Assembly: GCA_947172415.1 (NCBI GenBank)
Contig: OX359201.1
Coordinates: forward strand, 4,898,001 to 4,962,000
Length of the DNA stretch: 64,000 bases
Direction of reading: 5' to 3'
Source of the DNA: Chondrosia reniformis
Taxonomy: Eukaryota > Porifera > Demospongiae > Chondrillida > Chondrillidae
Shown here: piece by piece, positions 13,106 through 42,922 of the stretch
Layout of the letters: the number at the start of each line of letters is the position of its first letter
How positions within the stretch are numbered: position 1 is the first letter of the stretch
Program-made: the position numbers and the translations under genes
The notes under the pieces: generated by a model
Told to the model about the DNA's origin: nothing
Database searches by the model: none
The model's input: the letters and a program-made list of their open reading frames with translations, nothing else

Positions 13106-13715
13106 CTGTTGATACAAGTATAGAGTACATTACATTTAGTATATTGTCGTACTCTTAGTGTATAAGGTAGCAGTGTACACGCGTTCCAAATATATTTAGC
13201 TAATGCCAATTTACATGCTACAAGTTAATTAAGATAACAAAATTTCGGCTCAACTATGAAACGCGTCCCTAGCCGCTGTGCGATGGTGGAATAAGACCTG
13301 TATGAGTTGTGTTTCATAGTTGATATATATCATCGTTTCTACGAACGTACTCTTTCACTAATGTATCTTGATCCAATACTATATTACAGCTATCGCCTGC
13401 ACTACCAGTATAGAGCCATCGATACGAGACCAGGCCGTCTCTTCCTATCCAAGATACGAAGCGAAGTAGGGGATCGAACTGGGGAGAGCCTGCTTCGGCC
13501 AGGTCCAGTGGAGATTTCCATCGCTTTATGATCAACGGTAAGACTTCCATTTTTATCACATGACCAGCTAGCGAATAAAATATGAATAACGGAAGCGGAG
13601 ATGAAAATACAATTTGCCTGTAATATAACAAGTAAAGTTGCTAGCATGAGTGCATTTTTAACAGTTATGGTGTCAATGTGGTTTGAAGTATAGTTTCAGT
13701 ATATTGGCAAAGAAT
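13106..13715. other. Gap between two minus-strand genes; spatacsin 5' end expected here
   Basis: About 600 bp separate the first spatacsin exon I can place from the stop codon of the ankyrin-death gene. Open stretches at 13314-13647 (minus) could hold the spatacsin first exon, but the donor/acceptor combinations I tried give the wrong phase or a stop. No confident exon or promoter motif is called. Confidence 0.4.
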
Positions 13716-16618
13716 TCAGTGGAATGGCATGTCTAACTCTTCAAGATTTAGGTAAATTTCATCATAAACAGATTCAGCACTAGCTAGTTTCACAGCTTCT
13801 AGAATGCTCTGCCAAGTTCTTTCCTTTCCTCCGGTACCTTCCTCTTTCATAAGCCATTTCATAATGACTTCTATAAAACAGTCCTTTGGTGCAGTATATG
13901 TTTTCTTAATGGTATCAAGTAAAAATGCATCTATTCCAAGGAAAATACCAAAGATCTTCCATTCTGCATAAAGCTTATATCCCAGTACCTTTAGTACTTT
14001 ACTAGGATCTAGTGAACTCAACCGCAAGGCATCTATATGTTTAAAGAGATTAACAAAGTGAAATATCTGAGCTAAAAATTAACTCCAAATAGCATGCTTG
14101 AAAATTCAAATACAACTATATAATTAAAACTTATAACAATCATTTTTGTAACATGATATGATAATGATTTCTTCTACCTTAGTTGATCATGAACTTCTGT
14201 CTTTTAAGTATCAAAAGATATACATTGCTGGTTTGATCTTCTATCAAAATTGTTATTATATGAACTTTGCAATGACATGCATGCCAATGACCATACCTTT
14301 TTCACTGAATGAATGTTTTGACTGAATTTGTATTTGATTGACTTTAGAAGGGAGACTGTTATTCATAGTGACTTTGTTGGATTGCTTAAATACACATTAC
14401 AACAGGAAGAACAATATTTATCACAGCAAAAATAAAGTATGAGAATATTATATATATATGCATTATACGTAATTCTTATTATTGCTATGTACATGTATAA
14501 CTTACTGTAGCTTCTTGTTGGTACATTTCTTTGCAAGTACGGCTATTGAGTAGTTTAACTACATCTGCCTGTATACATATACATATTTGTATATAAGCAC
14601 GATAGATACTTAGATATATATTTACATACATACGTACATCTATTATATACATAATATATATGCATATATTTATACGTACTTACTATATACGTATATATAT
14701 ATATATGACACAATGTTGACTCTATATGCAAGTTATATATATGCATATATACTTGTGCATTTTCGGTTGCGTATGTAAATGGAGTCCATCCATAGTTATC
14801 CTTGCTGTATATATCACTATCATAGTTTAGCTGCATATAATTACAATGGATAAATAATTTATTCATAATACACGTATCATGCATATTATGTATATATATA
14901 TGGCTAATTGCTATATATTTCATAATACTTTTACTCTTGTATATAAACTCATACATATACAGGATTTTGAATTATAATGACAAATATGCTGACCAATATT
15001 ATACACATATTTAAATTTCCTCTCTTTGATGCCAAATGCAGTGGTGTCTGTCCATGGTCATTTCTACAATTCACATCACTATGTTGCTTAAGCAGTACCT
15101 CCGCTACTTCTACCTATTATACAAAATAATATAAACAGTATGTATCTATAGGTACACATATTATACATATTTATAGTGAATCCTATACATAGCTCCCTTT
15201 CAAATCTGTGCAAATGTTGTGATATTGTTACTGAGACCCATTAAAAAGACTGACAATATATATACAATAGGAGTAGCATTATAGCTTACCGTAGAAAATT
15301 CTGCTGCATAATGTAAAGCTACCCAATCAAACTGATCACTCATTTTCAGATCTGCCCCTTTTTCTAACTACATAATATATATACATACATGTATATATAT
15401 ACAGTCATAGGAAAACAGTAAAGTACATAATTCTTTAAAGTATATATTCTATACATATGTATGCAATTATGATATTAACATACGAGCAATTTGCACATTT
15501 CTTTGTCTCCATTTTTGGTTGCCAAGTGAAGTGGTGTCTGACCTAAGTTGTTCTTTGGATTTACTTCACAATGTTCATTAAGAAGCAGTCTAGCCACTGC
15601 AATCTGGAATCATTTACGTATATATATTTAATGCATTATATATTATCATGATCATGCACTATATTATGTAGTTATATAGCTAGTCAAACAGTACTATTAT
15701 GAAATTGCAATGATGGGTATAATGACTCTTATAACCACGAATACATTTTGTCACTAAGGGGAATATTCATGTACCTATATATAATTAATGTATGTGCATG
15801 TGGAATCCTGGGTGCATGCTTAATAGAAATGAATATCTGGTCTACCTATACATTTTGGCAAGTTTTCATGGTATTAGCAAAAATGTACATACATAGATAT
15901 CCATATATCTATTGAAGTGTTTTCAGCTTGTTTACCAGCAAAATGCTTTGTAAACCCTGTCAACAAACTCATGTTATGAGGTTAATTTGAAGTGAGTTTA
16001 ATTTATGACAGCATTTATATAATTATTTTGATGGAAACGTAAAGCATAAAAAGTATTATATTTAGCCAAATATTGGGACTGCATAAAGTAAATTCATTTT
16101 TAAGTAACACTTAATTATAATATATATGTATACATGTATATGCATATTAAAAAATAAGCTTACATGAGAATAGTAGGCTGCGTAATGTAATGGGGTCCAG
16201 CTAAAAGTATCATTTTCTTCTATATTAGAGCCATTATTGAGCTGCATATATATAAAAAATATACACAGTGTAATTAAAGAAAATGATCACCACTGAGTTC
16301 ATAGGATAACCCTAAACATATTACATAACATTTATGCTGCTGTGTGAATTTGAATATATATATCATATATATATGCTACATAGGCAGTTCTCAAAATAAA
16401 ACTTTAACCATTATAAATGTATGGTGTATGGGTATACGTACGTATATGGTCGCAGGTCCTCAAAATTATATACATAATTATATACTATACATATGTGTAT
16501 GCACAGTCATTTTATATTTACACTCAAGCATATCATTCAAACAATCATTTACCAATAGATTGCATTGTTCAACATCTCCTCTCTTTGAAGCTTCATGTAG
16601 AGTTAGTTTCTGAGACAT
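13716..16618 (-). CDS. Ankyrin-repeat protein with C-terminal death domain
   Basis: The probable start is ATG at 16618 (MSQKLTLHEASKRGDVEQC). Exons run 16618-16553 (66 nt), 16241-16164 (78), 15603-15484 (120), 15367-15290 (78), 15113-14994 (120), 14830-14753 (78) and 14568-14506 (63), all phase 0 with GT-AG ends. The death-domain exon is about 14032-13716. The ankyrin signature is clear: SWTPLHYAAYYSH, LGQTPLHLATKNGDK, DHGQTPLHLASKRGN. The last exon reads W-IFGIFLGI-..LDTIKKTY..CFIEVIMKWL..TWQSILEAVKLA, a typical death-domain pattern. The join from 14506 to 14032 is out of phase as drawn, so a small exon or different splice site is missing. The likely role is a death-domain adaptor/scaffold (inference). 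The 5' region faces the ABCC gene head to head about 1.1 kb away. Confidence 0.8.
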
Positions 16619-17747
16619 TTGAATATACAACACACAACCTAAGAGTAATGATCAGTATACACACTCACACCCATATACACACCCCATACACACCCCATAC
16701 ACACCCCATATACGTACATACCCATATATATATATACACCTATATTATATAAACATAATAAATAAGCTAACACACCATTTTCAACATGCTACATAAGGTC
16801 TATAGGGAACTGAACCTATTGAGGGCTTTGGATGAGGATATAGAGTTTTCTCCTTCTCTCCTGGGTTGGACAACTGTAAATATTGACATACATGATTTAC
16901 AATCAAGAAGAAGACCAAGATTTCCAGGGTCACTGATGAAGGGTGGAATTCCCGTAAACGTTGAGCAAGTGGGTAATATTTGATAGCATTCACAAAATAA
17001 AAAGAAACGCGTAAGTGTTATGAACTACTCATAAACACTTTTGTTTTCCTCATATACTGAAATCATGAAACAGTCTTATGGCAAGTATATAAATCATGAT
17101 CATTTGTCATTTAAAATTATAATTCATAAGTTTTGGAACTTTTGGTGAAAAGATTTGAATGTCCGATTCCGGATCCAATATATTCCAAATGCAATTGTTT
17201 GCACTTGTGAGACCTCAACCTACTTGCAAAATATGCAGCAAATCCAGATATACGTAGCACTTGCTTTATATGTCTAGGCCGTCTAGGTCTCTGACCCTTC
17301 AAGAGGCTGAGCACTAAATCTAAGGTGATTTCCCTATAAAAGCACCGTTTGTCGCTTCCGGTCAATTTTTAATATACATTTCCAAAGCACACGTAGACTA
17401 ACTTACTATTATTAGCCTATAGCCCATTTATGGGAATCGATGACCTTCTTCTTTCCAGTCTAATATTTGATGCTATTGTGAAAAGTTCGAGTCACTAGCT
17501 ACACTTTTTTATACGATTCGACCAGATAGCTATCAGGTATACTGTATATATATATCTAATAGACGCAAGTGAGAGCTTTGGATGAGGATACAGAGTTTCT
17601 CCTTCTAAATGTATCAATCAATCAATGGTATATTTTAGGTGGAAGGGCAAACGCTTCAACACTTAGAGTATAATCATTAGCCTGGCTTCTCACTTCTGCA
17701 TGATTAGGAATCTACACCACCCTATAGGCTACCAGTAGTCAGGAAAG
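16619..17747. promoter_or_regulatory. Shared intergenic region between divergent genes
   Basis: These 1.1 kb separate the ankyrin-death start (minus) from the ABCC start (plus) and must carry both promoters. They hold a short CACCCCATACA tract (16660-16715), family A repeat copies (16768-16980 and 17568-17605) and one unrecognised open stretch (17117-17365, minus). I see no convincing TATA box. Confidence 0.4.
16768..16980 (+). repeat. Repeat family A, full-length copy
   Basis: It begins AACACACCATTTTCAACATG and continues with GTCTATAGGGAACTGAACC, GGGCTTTGGATGAGGATA and GGGTCACTGATGAAGGGTGG. It is the reverse orientation of the 150-400 and 12440-12690 copies. Confidence 0.75.
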
Positions 17748-30945
<13,198 letters not shown>

Positions 30946-30990
30946 AGGCCATTCATTTGTTTTCTTTTTAAATTAACTTATTTGAGGATG

Positions 30991-30996
30991 AATAAA
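30991..30996 (+). terminator. Poly(A) signal AATAAA after ABCC stop
   Basis: The canonical hexamer lies 46 nt downstream of the TAG at 30943-30945. The same sequence follows the stop in cassette copies 2, 3 and 4 (about 37553, 42968 and 57849). Confidence 0.6.
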
Positions 30997-31357
30997 ACTA
31001 ACTTTAACGCAAATGCATAGTTTTAGAATAATTAACATTACATTTAAATTTACAATTATTTACTTTTAAATACTCCCTCCCCCCTTTATAGAAAGGCAAA
31101 TTGTTATTTTAATAAACATATTAAGTAGGTTGCCCTTAAACAGTTACTATATTATTGTATTCCCCCTTGATATTTTCTAGAAGAAACCTTAGGCTGACTT
31201 GTATAGTTAAACAACCTTTTCTACCAGACAGGTCTGACGTGTAACTTCACTGTTGTATGTGCTGCTATGTACAATTATGTATGTGCTATGTATAATGTAT
31301 TTAGTATAGGAAGTATAGAAGGCATGCAGGTGTATTAGGAATGCTAAAAGCTGTTAG

Positions 31358-31470
31358 GATTCCCATTTGGTATATGTGCAATGATTGATTCCCATTTGGT
31401 ATATGTGCAATGATTGATTCCCATTTGGTATATGTGCAATGATTGATTCCCATTTGGTATATGTGCAATA
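31358..31470. repeat. 29-bp VNTR, 4 copies (unit 1)
   Basis: The unit starts GATTCCCATTTGGTATATG and ends TGCAATGATT. It has four copies here, three in unit 3 and five in unit 4. Confidence 0.88.
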
Positions 31471-33360
31471 TAATATGTTAGGCTTACAAAAAGCCAAACT
31501 AGCATCCAGTTATGGTTATGGGGACACAAGGCTGCACTTGGGCACGTATAAGCCATCACCACTTGCAAGGCTACCAGACTGTCCACCTACGTAGGTCTTA
31601 AGCCTAGCTGACTGCATGGGAGTGTGCCTTGGCCAGTGCTACCAAGAGATGTTGTTTTGTTTCTTTTGTTTGTTTATACTTGTTTGCTGACTATAATTCA
31701 CCTTTCACTCCGGAACATAACTATTTTACTCTTAAAGAAAAAGGGTAAGGGGCAGAGAAGCTAGGAAAAGAAGAGAAGAAGGAACAACAGACAACAAAAC
31801 TGAAAGGCAACAGTGAAGGGAGCCATGGGGAACTAGCCAGGAGATGTACATTTTTAGTGACTTTGAGGGAAATACTTAGTACATGCTTCTGACAAAATTC
31901 TCAATATATAATACAATATGCATATACACATACATATATGTATTATACTGGCCTTAAGGCAGGACATTCCTTTATTATAATAACCACTTTACAACTTTGC
32001 TGCCATTACATCAACATTTGTAGGATGTCTGACTATTAAGGGGCACTAAAAATGAAAGTTTTTTGATTGTTTTTTTAAATAATGCCCCTCTTCTCCAATT
32101 TCTCAGTGTTAAAACATCCAGGAGAAGGAAGGCCTCAGCATTTAGAAGCCAATTTTAGGTCATTTGCTTCTAATGGAACAGATAATTTGTATATATGATC
32201 ATAAACTATGTATATATGTACACAACTATTATCCAGTAATTTATATAATTAGGTTATCATACGTATTTGTATAATTTGTTTACAGCTGATGGGAATATAT
32301 ATTTCAAAAAATATTTCTATGCAATTATTTTTCAATACTGTAGATACTGTACACAAAATAGCATCCTATAGCTAGCACACTATGGCTTATAAAATTACTT
32401 CCTGTTACATATAAGTCAATGTGTCTCTATGCACTACATACTAGATGTACAACATCTGGCAGCATTGGTATAGGAACTGGGGCAGATGAAGCTGCAGTCT
32501 CCCTAACATGTATATATACTCCACACAATGACATGCATTCAGCAAATTTATCAGTAAGCATATATAGATTCTTGTTACGCATGGCTCAAAGGAATTTGTT
32601 TGCACTATATAGCTATAAGAATGGAATGACAAAGGTTACCTGTATGGTGGTGTACATGGAAAGAATAAGAGTAGACACCATGCATAAATATTTCTAGTGG
32701 GAAGCACATCATGCAAAATGCTGCCAGATGTAGGGATATAGTGCAACACACCATTGCTTGTATATATGAGTCATGCATGCACAGCTAATATTCACTGTGT
32801 AACATCGATTTAATTCTTGTTTCTGTATGTATACTTTTTGTGTGCCATCCGTATATCTTGACTATTTTCATAGAAAATTTATTATGTTTCTAGTATATAT
32901 TCTGAACAATTAATGCAGAAGGGACAGAAATATAATATATTGACTGATTGTGAGTATTATAATATTATTTGGTTGATTGATAATTGATAGATTGATTGAC
33001 TGATCGTGAGTATTATGAATCAGATATTATTTGGTTAAATTATGCATGATTTCTATATGTAAATATACGATACGTGTCACAATAAGTGCCTATATATGGT
33101 GTCGCGAGAATATAGTTGCATGTGTGTACTATATATAATGTGTGTCAGTTAACTCTATTTTATGAGTTTAGTTACAATCTAAATTGTCTTAATCAATTAA
33201 ATAACTATTTCAAAATTTCTTTGCTGCTGGAAATTTCTAAATACAAACAATATACTAATTAGCAAAGCTACTGTCATATCAGTTTGGTGATATTAAACTA
33301 CTTGTTGAATTTTAAGTTTCTTGTTCTACTGTAACAGTATCCAGCTGCAATCTTTTCCAA

Positions 33361-33927
33361 CTAATGCGAAATCACTTCCAAAGACTGTGCCCTATCATTG
33401 AAGCCAATATCAGCAAAGTTGTGGATTTCTTGAGTTCTATGTTTAGCATCTACTTCACAGTAAGACCCATTGAAGCCTGTTTTGCTATACAGACGCCACA
33501 AACCACTAGTGGCAATAACAGAGCTAACACCAGGTGCTGCACCAGGAGGGAAGTAGGGCTTCAGATTACTGATATTCATTCTAGTAGACAACATTGTTCC
33601 TCGATATTGACTATGTTCAAAGATAGCCATTGCTGGAGTGTTCACATCAAAGCCTTGTGCAGATTTGATTGGAAAGCCAACATCAATCCACCTTCCTGAG
33701 TTCTTTGGATAAATAATGAATGACTGTCCTGTTCCTGCACCGTCTTTGCCAAAGTCAACAGCACTATAGACAATCCAAACAGTTCCATCAGCTGAGTCCA
33801 GTGAGATCTGACAACAAGTATAAGAGAAGCTGTCATCTTCCATTTGTGGAACAGCAGAATAATACTTATTAGTTGGGAATTGCCCTGAAGAGTTAGTGGC
33901 AAATCGAATTCCTCCGTGGAGTTGCAT
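33361..33927 (-). CDS. Beta/gamma-crystallin domain protein, copy 1
   Basis: 188 residues. Residues ~105-188 form two Greek-key motifs: AIFEHSQYRGTMLS for the first, WRLYSKTGFNGSYCEV and FADIGFNDRAQSLEVIS for the second. The N-terminal ~100 residues (SYTCCQISLDSADGTVWIV) are not a domain I recognise. There is no clear signal peptide. A CAG lies just before the ATG, so an upstream non-coding or short coding exon is possible. Beta/gamma-crystallins in sponges and other invertebrates are calcium-binding or structural. The gene is convergent to the ABCC 3' end. It differs from copies 2 and 4 at a few residues (FIIYP, NTPAMA, KHRTQ). Confidence 0.88.
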   Translation of the reverse strand: MQLHGGIRFATNSSGQFPTNKYYSAVPQMEDDSFSYTCCQISLDSADGTVWIVYSAVDFGKDGAGTGQSFIIYPKNSGRWIDVGFPIKSAQGFDVNTPAMAIFEHSQYRGTMLSTRMNISNLKPYFPPGAAPGVSSVIATSGLWRLYSKTGFNGSYCEVDAKHRTQEIHNFADIGFNDRAQSLEVISH

Positions 33928-34284
33928 TCTGCTCAGTATCTGCAGTGAGTATATTTCCTTAAAGATGCAAAGCTGTAGGAGCTGATAAAAGCAGTTGTTG
34001 TATAGCAGTGACTTTCCTCATCCACTTTTATACAAGTTTGGCTCCAGCTACAGCTATAGAGATACGTATATCATATTACACTTATATAAGCACTACAAAC
34101 CACTAAAGACTCGTGCAGCTGGTATATAGGTGCATAATCATTTAATGTAATAATGTATACATAGATAAAGTTTAAGAAGGTATTTCTAGAAAAATAAAAC
34201 TACTATCAGCTTCAAATTAAAGCTTATAGAAAGGTGTACATACAAATAAAAACACTAGTATGATTCCAATTAAGGTGGCATGGC

Positions 34285-34821
34285 CTATATATAATGGTTG
34301 AGTGACTTGCCTGTATAGCTATGGACTGCTAAACGTTGACAAGGGATCCTGTAGATTACTCCAAACTTTGTGGATGGTGTCTTTACATTTATTAGTTTCG
34401 AGTGTAGCGTGGTGGTGGATTTATGGATGATTTTGATGTTGAGCTTATGAAAGGTCCTTTGCAGAGTTTCACTCAGGCCAGGGGATGCAGAGGAGGTGCT
34501 CCTTATTGTTTGGATTGTCAGTTCTGGGTTTGGTAGACATGATAGGAGTAATGTAGATCCCTTGTCAATGTGGAGCAGTCTACATATAGGAGAAACCGGC
34601 AAGTCACTCAACCAGAGAATGAGTGAACAAAAAAGAGCCATTTAAAGAATGGATTTAAACAACTCATTAGCAGCTCGTATACATTCAGCATTACGCAACA
34701 TTGACTGGGATGGGGCCACAGTCCTTCAAGGTGAGCAAAACAGAACAAGAAGGAAGATCAAAGAGGTCATACACATCAGAACCACACCATGCATAAACAT
34801 GGATCAGGGGGATTCCTCATT
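34285..34821. mobile_element. Penelope-like element fossil with inverted 5' part, unit 1
   Basis: The minus-strand part (34285-34550) encodes the stretch leading into the GIY-YIG endonuclease (HKLNIKIIHKSTTTL, GVIYRIPC). The plus-strand part (34566-34821) continues with YIGETGKSLNQRM and RRKIKEVIHIRTTPC. The two parts lie head to head and overlap by a few codons at YTGKSLN/ETGKSLN. It is a broken remnant of a non-LTR-type retroelement, older than the tandem duplication because it is copied in every full unit. Confidence 0.8.
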
Positions 34822-35071
34822 CTTTGATTATCAGTTCATTAATTCTGATAGAGAGAGAGAGAACCACCACTAATTAATCACTAATTAATGAATGAAGATT
34901 ATTTATTCTTTGTAATTGTATATGAATTGAATTTTTTGAATTGAATTATTAGATTGGAACTCCACTTAGTCCAAGGGACTACTTTTTCAGGGAGGCCAGT
35001 AACAGTACATACATGCAACATATATATAAACACACATATAGTAAATCAGTCATAAATTGGTCAGTAATATA

Positions 35072-35130
35072 TACAGTACAAGTTACAATATACTAAGGTA
35101 ATCTAATAATATATATATACATATACAATA
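35072..35130. mobile_element. Short ACAGTACAAGTTACAA insertion, unit 2
   Basis: An insertion of about 60 bp (ACAGTACAAGTTACAATATA, then CTAAGGTAATCTAATA) within TA-rich sequence. It is present in units 2, 3 (40491-40549) and 5 (61850-61912) but absent in units 1 and 4. The same sequence, inverted, forms the right end of the insertion at 49712-49740. Confidence 0.7.
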
Positions 35131-35149
35131 AGAGAGTAGCATGAATGGA

Positions 35150-35231
35150 GCATTGCTGTAGCAATGGTAGTACAGTTGCAGAGCACCAGTGATCATAACC
35201 ACGTATCCTGGGTTCAACTCCTAGGAATTGC
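35150..35231 (+). repeat. tRNA-like SINE head, unit 2
   Basis: Copy of 28610-28691 with GGGTTCAACTCC in place of GGTTCGACTCC; it still fits the B-box pattern. Confidence 0.5.
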
Positions 35232-35311
35232 TTCTTTTGTGTTTTTTTCTTTACTCTTGATTTGATTATCACTTTAATTATTCATATCTAAGTGTTGTTG
35301 TCTCCTTAAAG

Positions 35312-37507
<2,196 letters not shown>

Positions 37508-38783
37508 AGGCCATTCATTTGTTTTCTTTTTAAATTAACTTATTTGAGGACGAATAAAACTAACTTAAACACAAATGCATAGTTTTAGAATAATTAACAT
37601 TACATTTAAATTTACAATTATTTACTTTTAAATACTCCCTCCCCTCTTTATAGAAAGGCAAATTGTTATTTTAATAAACACATTGGCATATTGCTAAGTA
37701 GGATGCCCTTAAACAGTTACTATATTATTGTATTCCCCCTTGATATTTTCTAGAAGAAACCCTAGGCTGACTTGTATAGTTAAACAACCTTTTCTACCGA
37801 ACAGGTCTGACGTGTAATTTCACTGTTGTATATATGTGCTGCTATGTACAATTATGTATGTGCTATGTATAATGTATTTAGTATAGGAAGTATAGAAGGC
37901 ATGTAGATGTATTAGGAATGCTAAAAGCTGCAGTCTCCCTAACATGTATATATACTCCACACAATGACATGCATACAGCAAATTTATCAGTAAGCATATA
38001 TAGATTCTTGTTACGCATGGCTCAAAGGAATTTGTTTGCACTATATAGCTATAAGAATGGAATGACAAAGGTTACCTGTATGGGGGTGTACATGGAAAGA
38101 ATAAGAGTAGACACCATGCATAAATATTTCTAGTGGGAAGCACATCATGCAAAATGCTGCCAGATGTAGGGATATAGTGCAACACACCATTGCTTGTATA
38201 TATGAGTCATGCATGCACAGCTAATATTCACTGTGTAACATCGATTTAATTCTTGTTTCTGTATGTATACTTTTTGTGTGCCATCCGTATATCTTGACTA
38301 TTTTCATAGAAAATTTATAATGTTTCTAGTATATATTCTGAACAATTAATGCAGAAGGGACAGAAATATAATATATTGACTGATTGTGAGTATTATAATA
38401 TTATTTGGTTGATTGATAATTGATAGATTGATTGACTGATCGTGAGTATTATGATATTATTTGGTTAAATTATGCATGATTTCTATATGTAAATATACGA
38501 TACGTGTCACAATAAGTGCCTATATATGGTGTCGCGAGAATATAGTTGCATGTGTGTACTATATATAATGTGTGTCAGTTAACTCTATTTTATGAGTTTA
38601 GTTACATTGTCTTAATCAATTAAATAACTATTTCAAAATTTCTTTGCTGCTGGAAATTTCTAAATACAAACAATATACTAATTAGCAAAGCTACTGTCAT
38701 ATCAGTTTGGTGATATTAAACTACTTGTTGAATTTTAAGTTTCTTGTTCTACTGTAACAGTATCCAGCTGCAATCTTTTCCAA

Positions 38784-39350
38784 CTAATGCGAAATCACTT
38801 CCAAAGACTGTGCCCTATCATTGAAGCCAATATCAGCAAAGTTGCGGATTTCTTGAGTTTTATGTTTAGCATCTACTTCACAGTAAGACCCATTGAAGCC
38901 TGTTTTGCTATACAGACGCCACAAACCACTAGTGGCAATAACAGAGCTAACACCAGGTGCTGCACCAGGAGGGAAGTAGGGCTTCAGATTACTGATATTC
39001 ATTCTAGTAGACAACATTGTTCCTCGATATTGACTATGTTCAAAGATAGCCATTGTTGGAGTGTTTACATCAAAGCCTTGTGCAGATTTGATTGGAAAGC
39101 CAACATCAATCCACCTTCCTGAGTTCTTTGGATAAATAACGAATGACTGTCCTGTTCCTGCACCGTCTTTGCCAAAGTCAACAGCACTATAGACAATCCA
39201 AACAGTTCCATCAGCTGAGTCCAGTGAGATCTGACAACAAGTATAAGAGAAGCTGTCATCTTCCATTTGTGGAACAGCAGAATAATACTTATTAGTTGGG
39301 AATTGCCCTGAAGAGTTAGTGGCAAATCGAATTCCTCCGTGGAGTTGCAT
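38784..39350 (-). CDS. Beta/gamma-crystallin domain protein, copy 2
   Basis: 188 residues, open and full length, with only a few substitutions from copy 1 (FVIYP, NTPTMA, KHKTQEIRN). It has the same Greek-key pair at the C-terminal half and the same convergent arrangement with NBD2 cassette 2. Upstream sequence is conserved with the other copies, so the promoter is likely duplicated too. Confidence 0.87.
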   Translation of the reverse strand: MQLHGGIRFATNSSGQFPTNKYYSAVPQMEDDSFSYTCCQISLDSADGTVWIVYSAVDFGKDGAGTGQSFVIYPKNSGRWIDVGFPIKSAQGFDVNTPTMAIFEHSQYRGTMLSTRMNISNLKPYFPPGAAPGVSSVIATSGLWRLYSKTGFNGSYCEVDAKHKTQEIRNFADIGFNDRAQSLEVISH

Positions 39351-39707
39351 TCTGCTCAGTATCTGCAGTGAGTATATTTCCTTAAAGATGCAAAGCTGTA
39401 GGAGCTGATAAAAGCAGTTGTTGTATAGCAGTGACTTTCCTCATCCACTTTTATACAAGTTTGGCTCCAGCTACAGCTATAGAGATACGTATATCATATT
39501 ACACTTATATAAGCACTACAAACCACTAAAGACTCGTGCAGCTGGTATATAGGTGCATAATCATTTAATGTAATAATGTATACATAGATAAAGTTTAAGA
39601 AGGTATTTCTAGAAAAATAAAACTACTATCAGCTTCAAATTAAAGCTTATAGAAAGGTGTACATACAAATAAAAACACTAGTATGATTCCAATTAAGGTG
39701 GCATGGC

Positions 39708-40244
39708 CTATATATAATGGTTGAGTGACTTGCCTGTATAGCTATGGACTGCTAAACGTTGACAAGGGATCCTGTAGATTACTCCAAACTTTGTGGATGG
39801 TGTCTTTACATTTATTAGTTTCGAGTGTAGCGTGGTGGTGGATTTATGGATGATTTTGATGTTGAGCTTATGAAAGGTCCTTTGCAGAGTTTCACTCAGG
39901 CCAGGGGATGCAGAGGAGGTGCTCCTTATTGTTTGGATTGTCAGTTCTGGGTTTGGTAGACATGATAGGAGTAATGTAGATCCCTTGTCAATGTGGAGCA
40001 GTCTACATATAGGAGAAACCGGCAAGTCACTCAACCAGAGAATGAGTGAACAAAAAAGAGCCATTTAAAGAATGGATTTAAACAACTCATTAGCAGCTCG
40101 TATACATTCAGCATTATGCAACATAGACTGGGATGGGGCCACAGTCCTTCAAGGTGAGCAAAACAGAACAAGAAGGAAGATCAAAGAGGTCATACACATC
40201 AGAACCACACCATGCATAAACATGGATCAGGGGGATTCCTCATT
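39708..40244. mobile_element. Penelope-like element fossil, unit 2
   Basis: Same structure as the unit 1 fossil: GIY-YIG upstream part inverted, downstream part on the plus strand. Broken remnant, copied with the unit. Confidence 0.78.
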
Positions 40245-40569
40245 CTTTGATTATCAGTTCATTCTGATAGAGAGAGAGAGAACCACCACTAATTAATCAC
40301 TAATTAATGAATGAAGATTATTTATTCTTTGTAATTGTATATGAATTGAATTTTTTGAATTGAATTATTAGATTGGAACTCCACTTAGTCCAAGGGACTA
40401 CTTTTTCAGGGAGGCCAGTAACAGTACATACATGCAACATATATATAAACACACATATAGTAAATCAGTCATAAATTGGTCAGTAATATATACAGTACAA
40501 GTTACAATATACTAAGGTAATCTAATAATATATATATACATATACAATAAGAGAGTAGCATGAATGGAG

Positions 40570-40650
40570 CATTGCTGTAGCAATGGTAGTACAGTTGCAG
40601 AGCACCAGTGATCATAACCACGTATCCTGGGTTCAACTCCTAGGAATTGC
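40570..40650 (+). repeat. tRNA-like SINE head, unit 3
   Basis: Same as the unit 2 copy (GGGTTCAACTCC form). Confidence 0.5.
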
Positions 40651-40730
40651 TTCTTTTGTGTTTTTTTCTTTACTCTTGATTTGATTATCACTTTAATTAT
40701 TCATATCTAAGTGTTGTTGTCTCCTTAAAG

Positions 40731-42922
<2,192 letters not shown>

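Larger units (their letters stand above)
30946..33360. other. Conserved spacer between ABCC 3' end and crystallin, unit 1
   Basis: It lies between two convergent genes. It holds the 29-bp VNTR (31358-31470) and AT-rich sequence. A 93-codon open frame at 32419-32697 is retained in other units, but near-identity of the copies explains that; no gene is called. In unit 2 about 1.15 kb of it is deleted, with AGCTG microhomology at the junction (37925-37930). Confidence 0.6.

Noticed and set aside
17117-17365. 82-codon open frame on the minus strand upstream of the ankyrin-death gene
   Set aside because: No recognised similarity; the ankyrin gene has a good start at 16618 without it. It could be a 5' exon but nothing supports that.
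32419-32697. 92-codon open frame retained in three units
   Set aside because: Retention is expected from near-identity of the units; there is no codon-level evidence or similarity.
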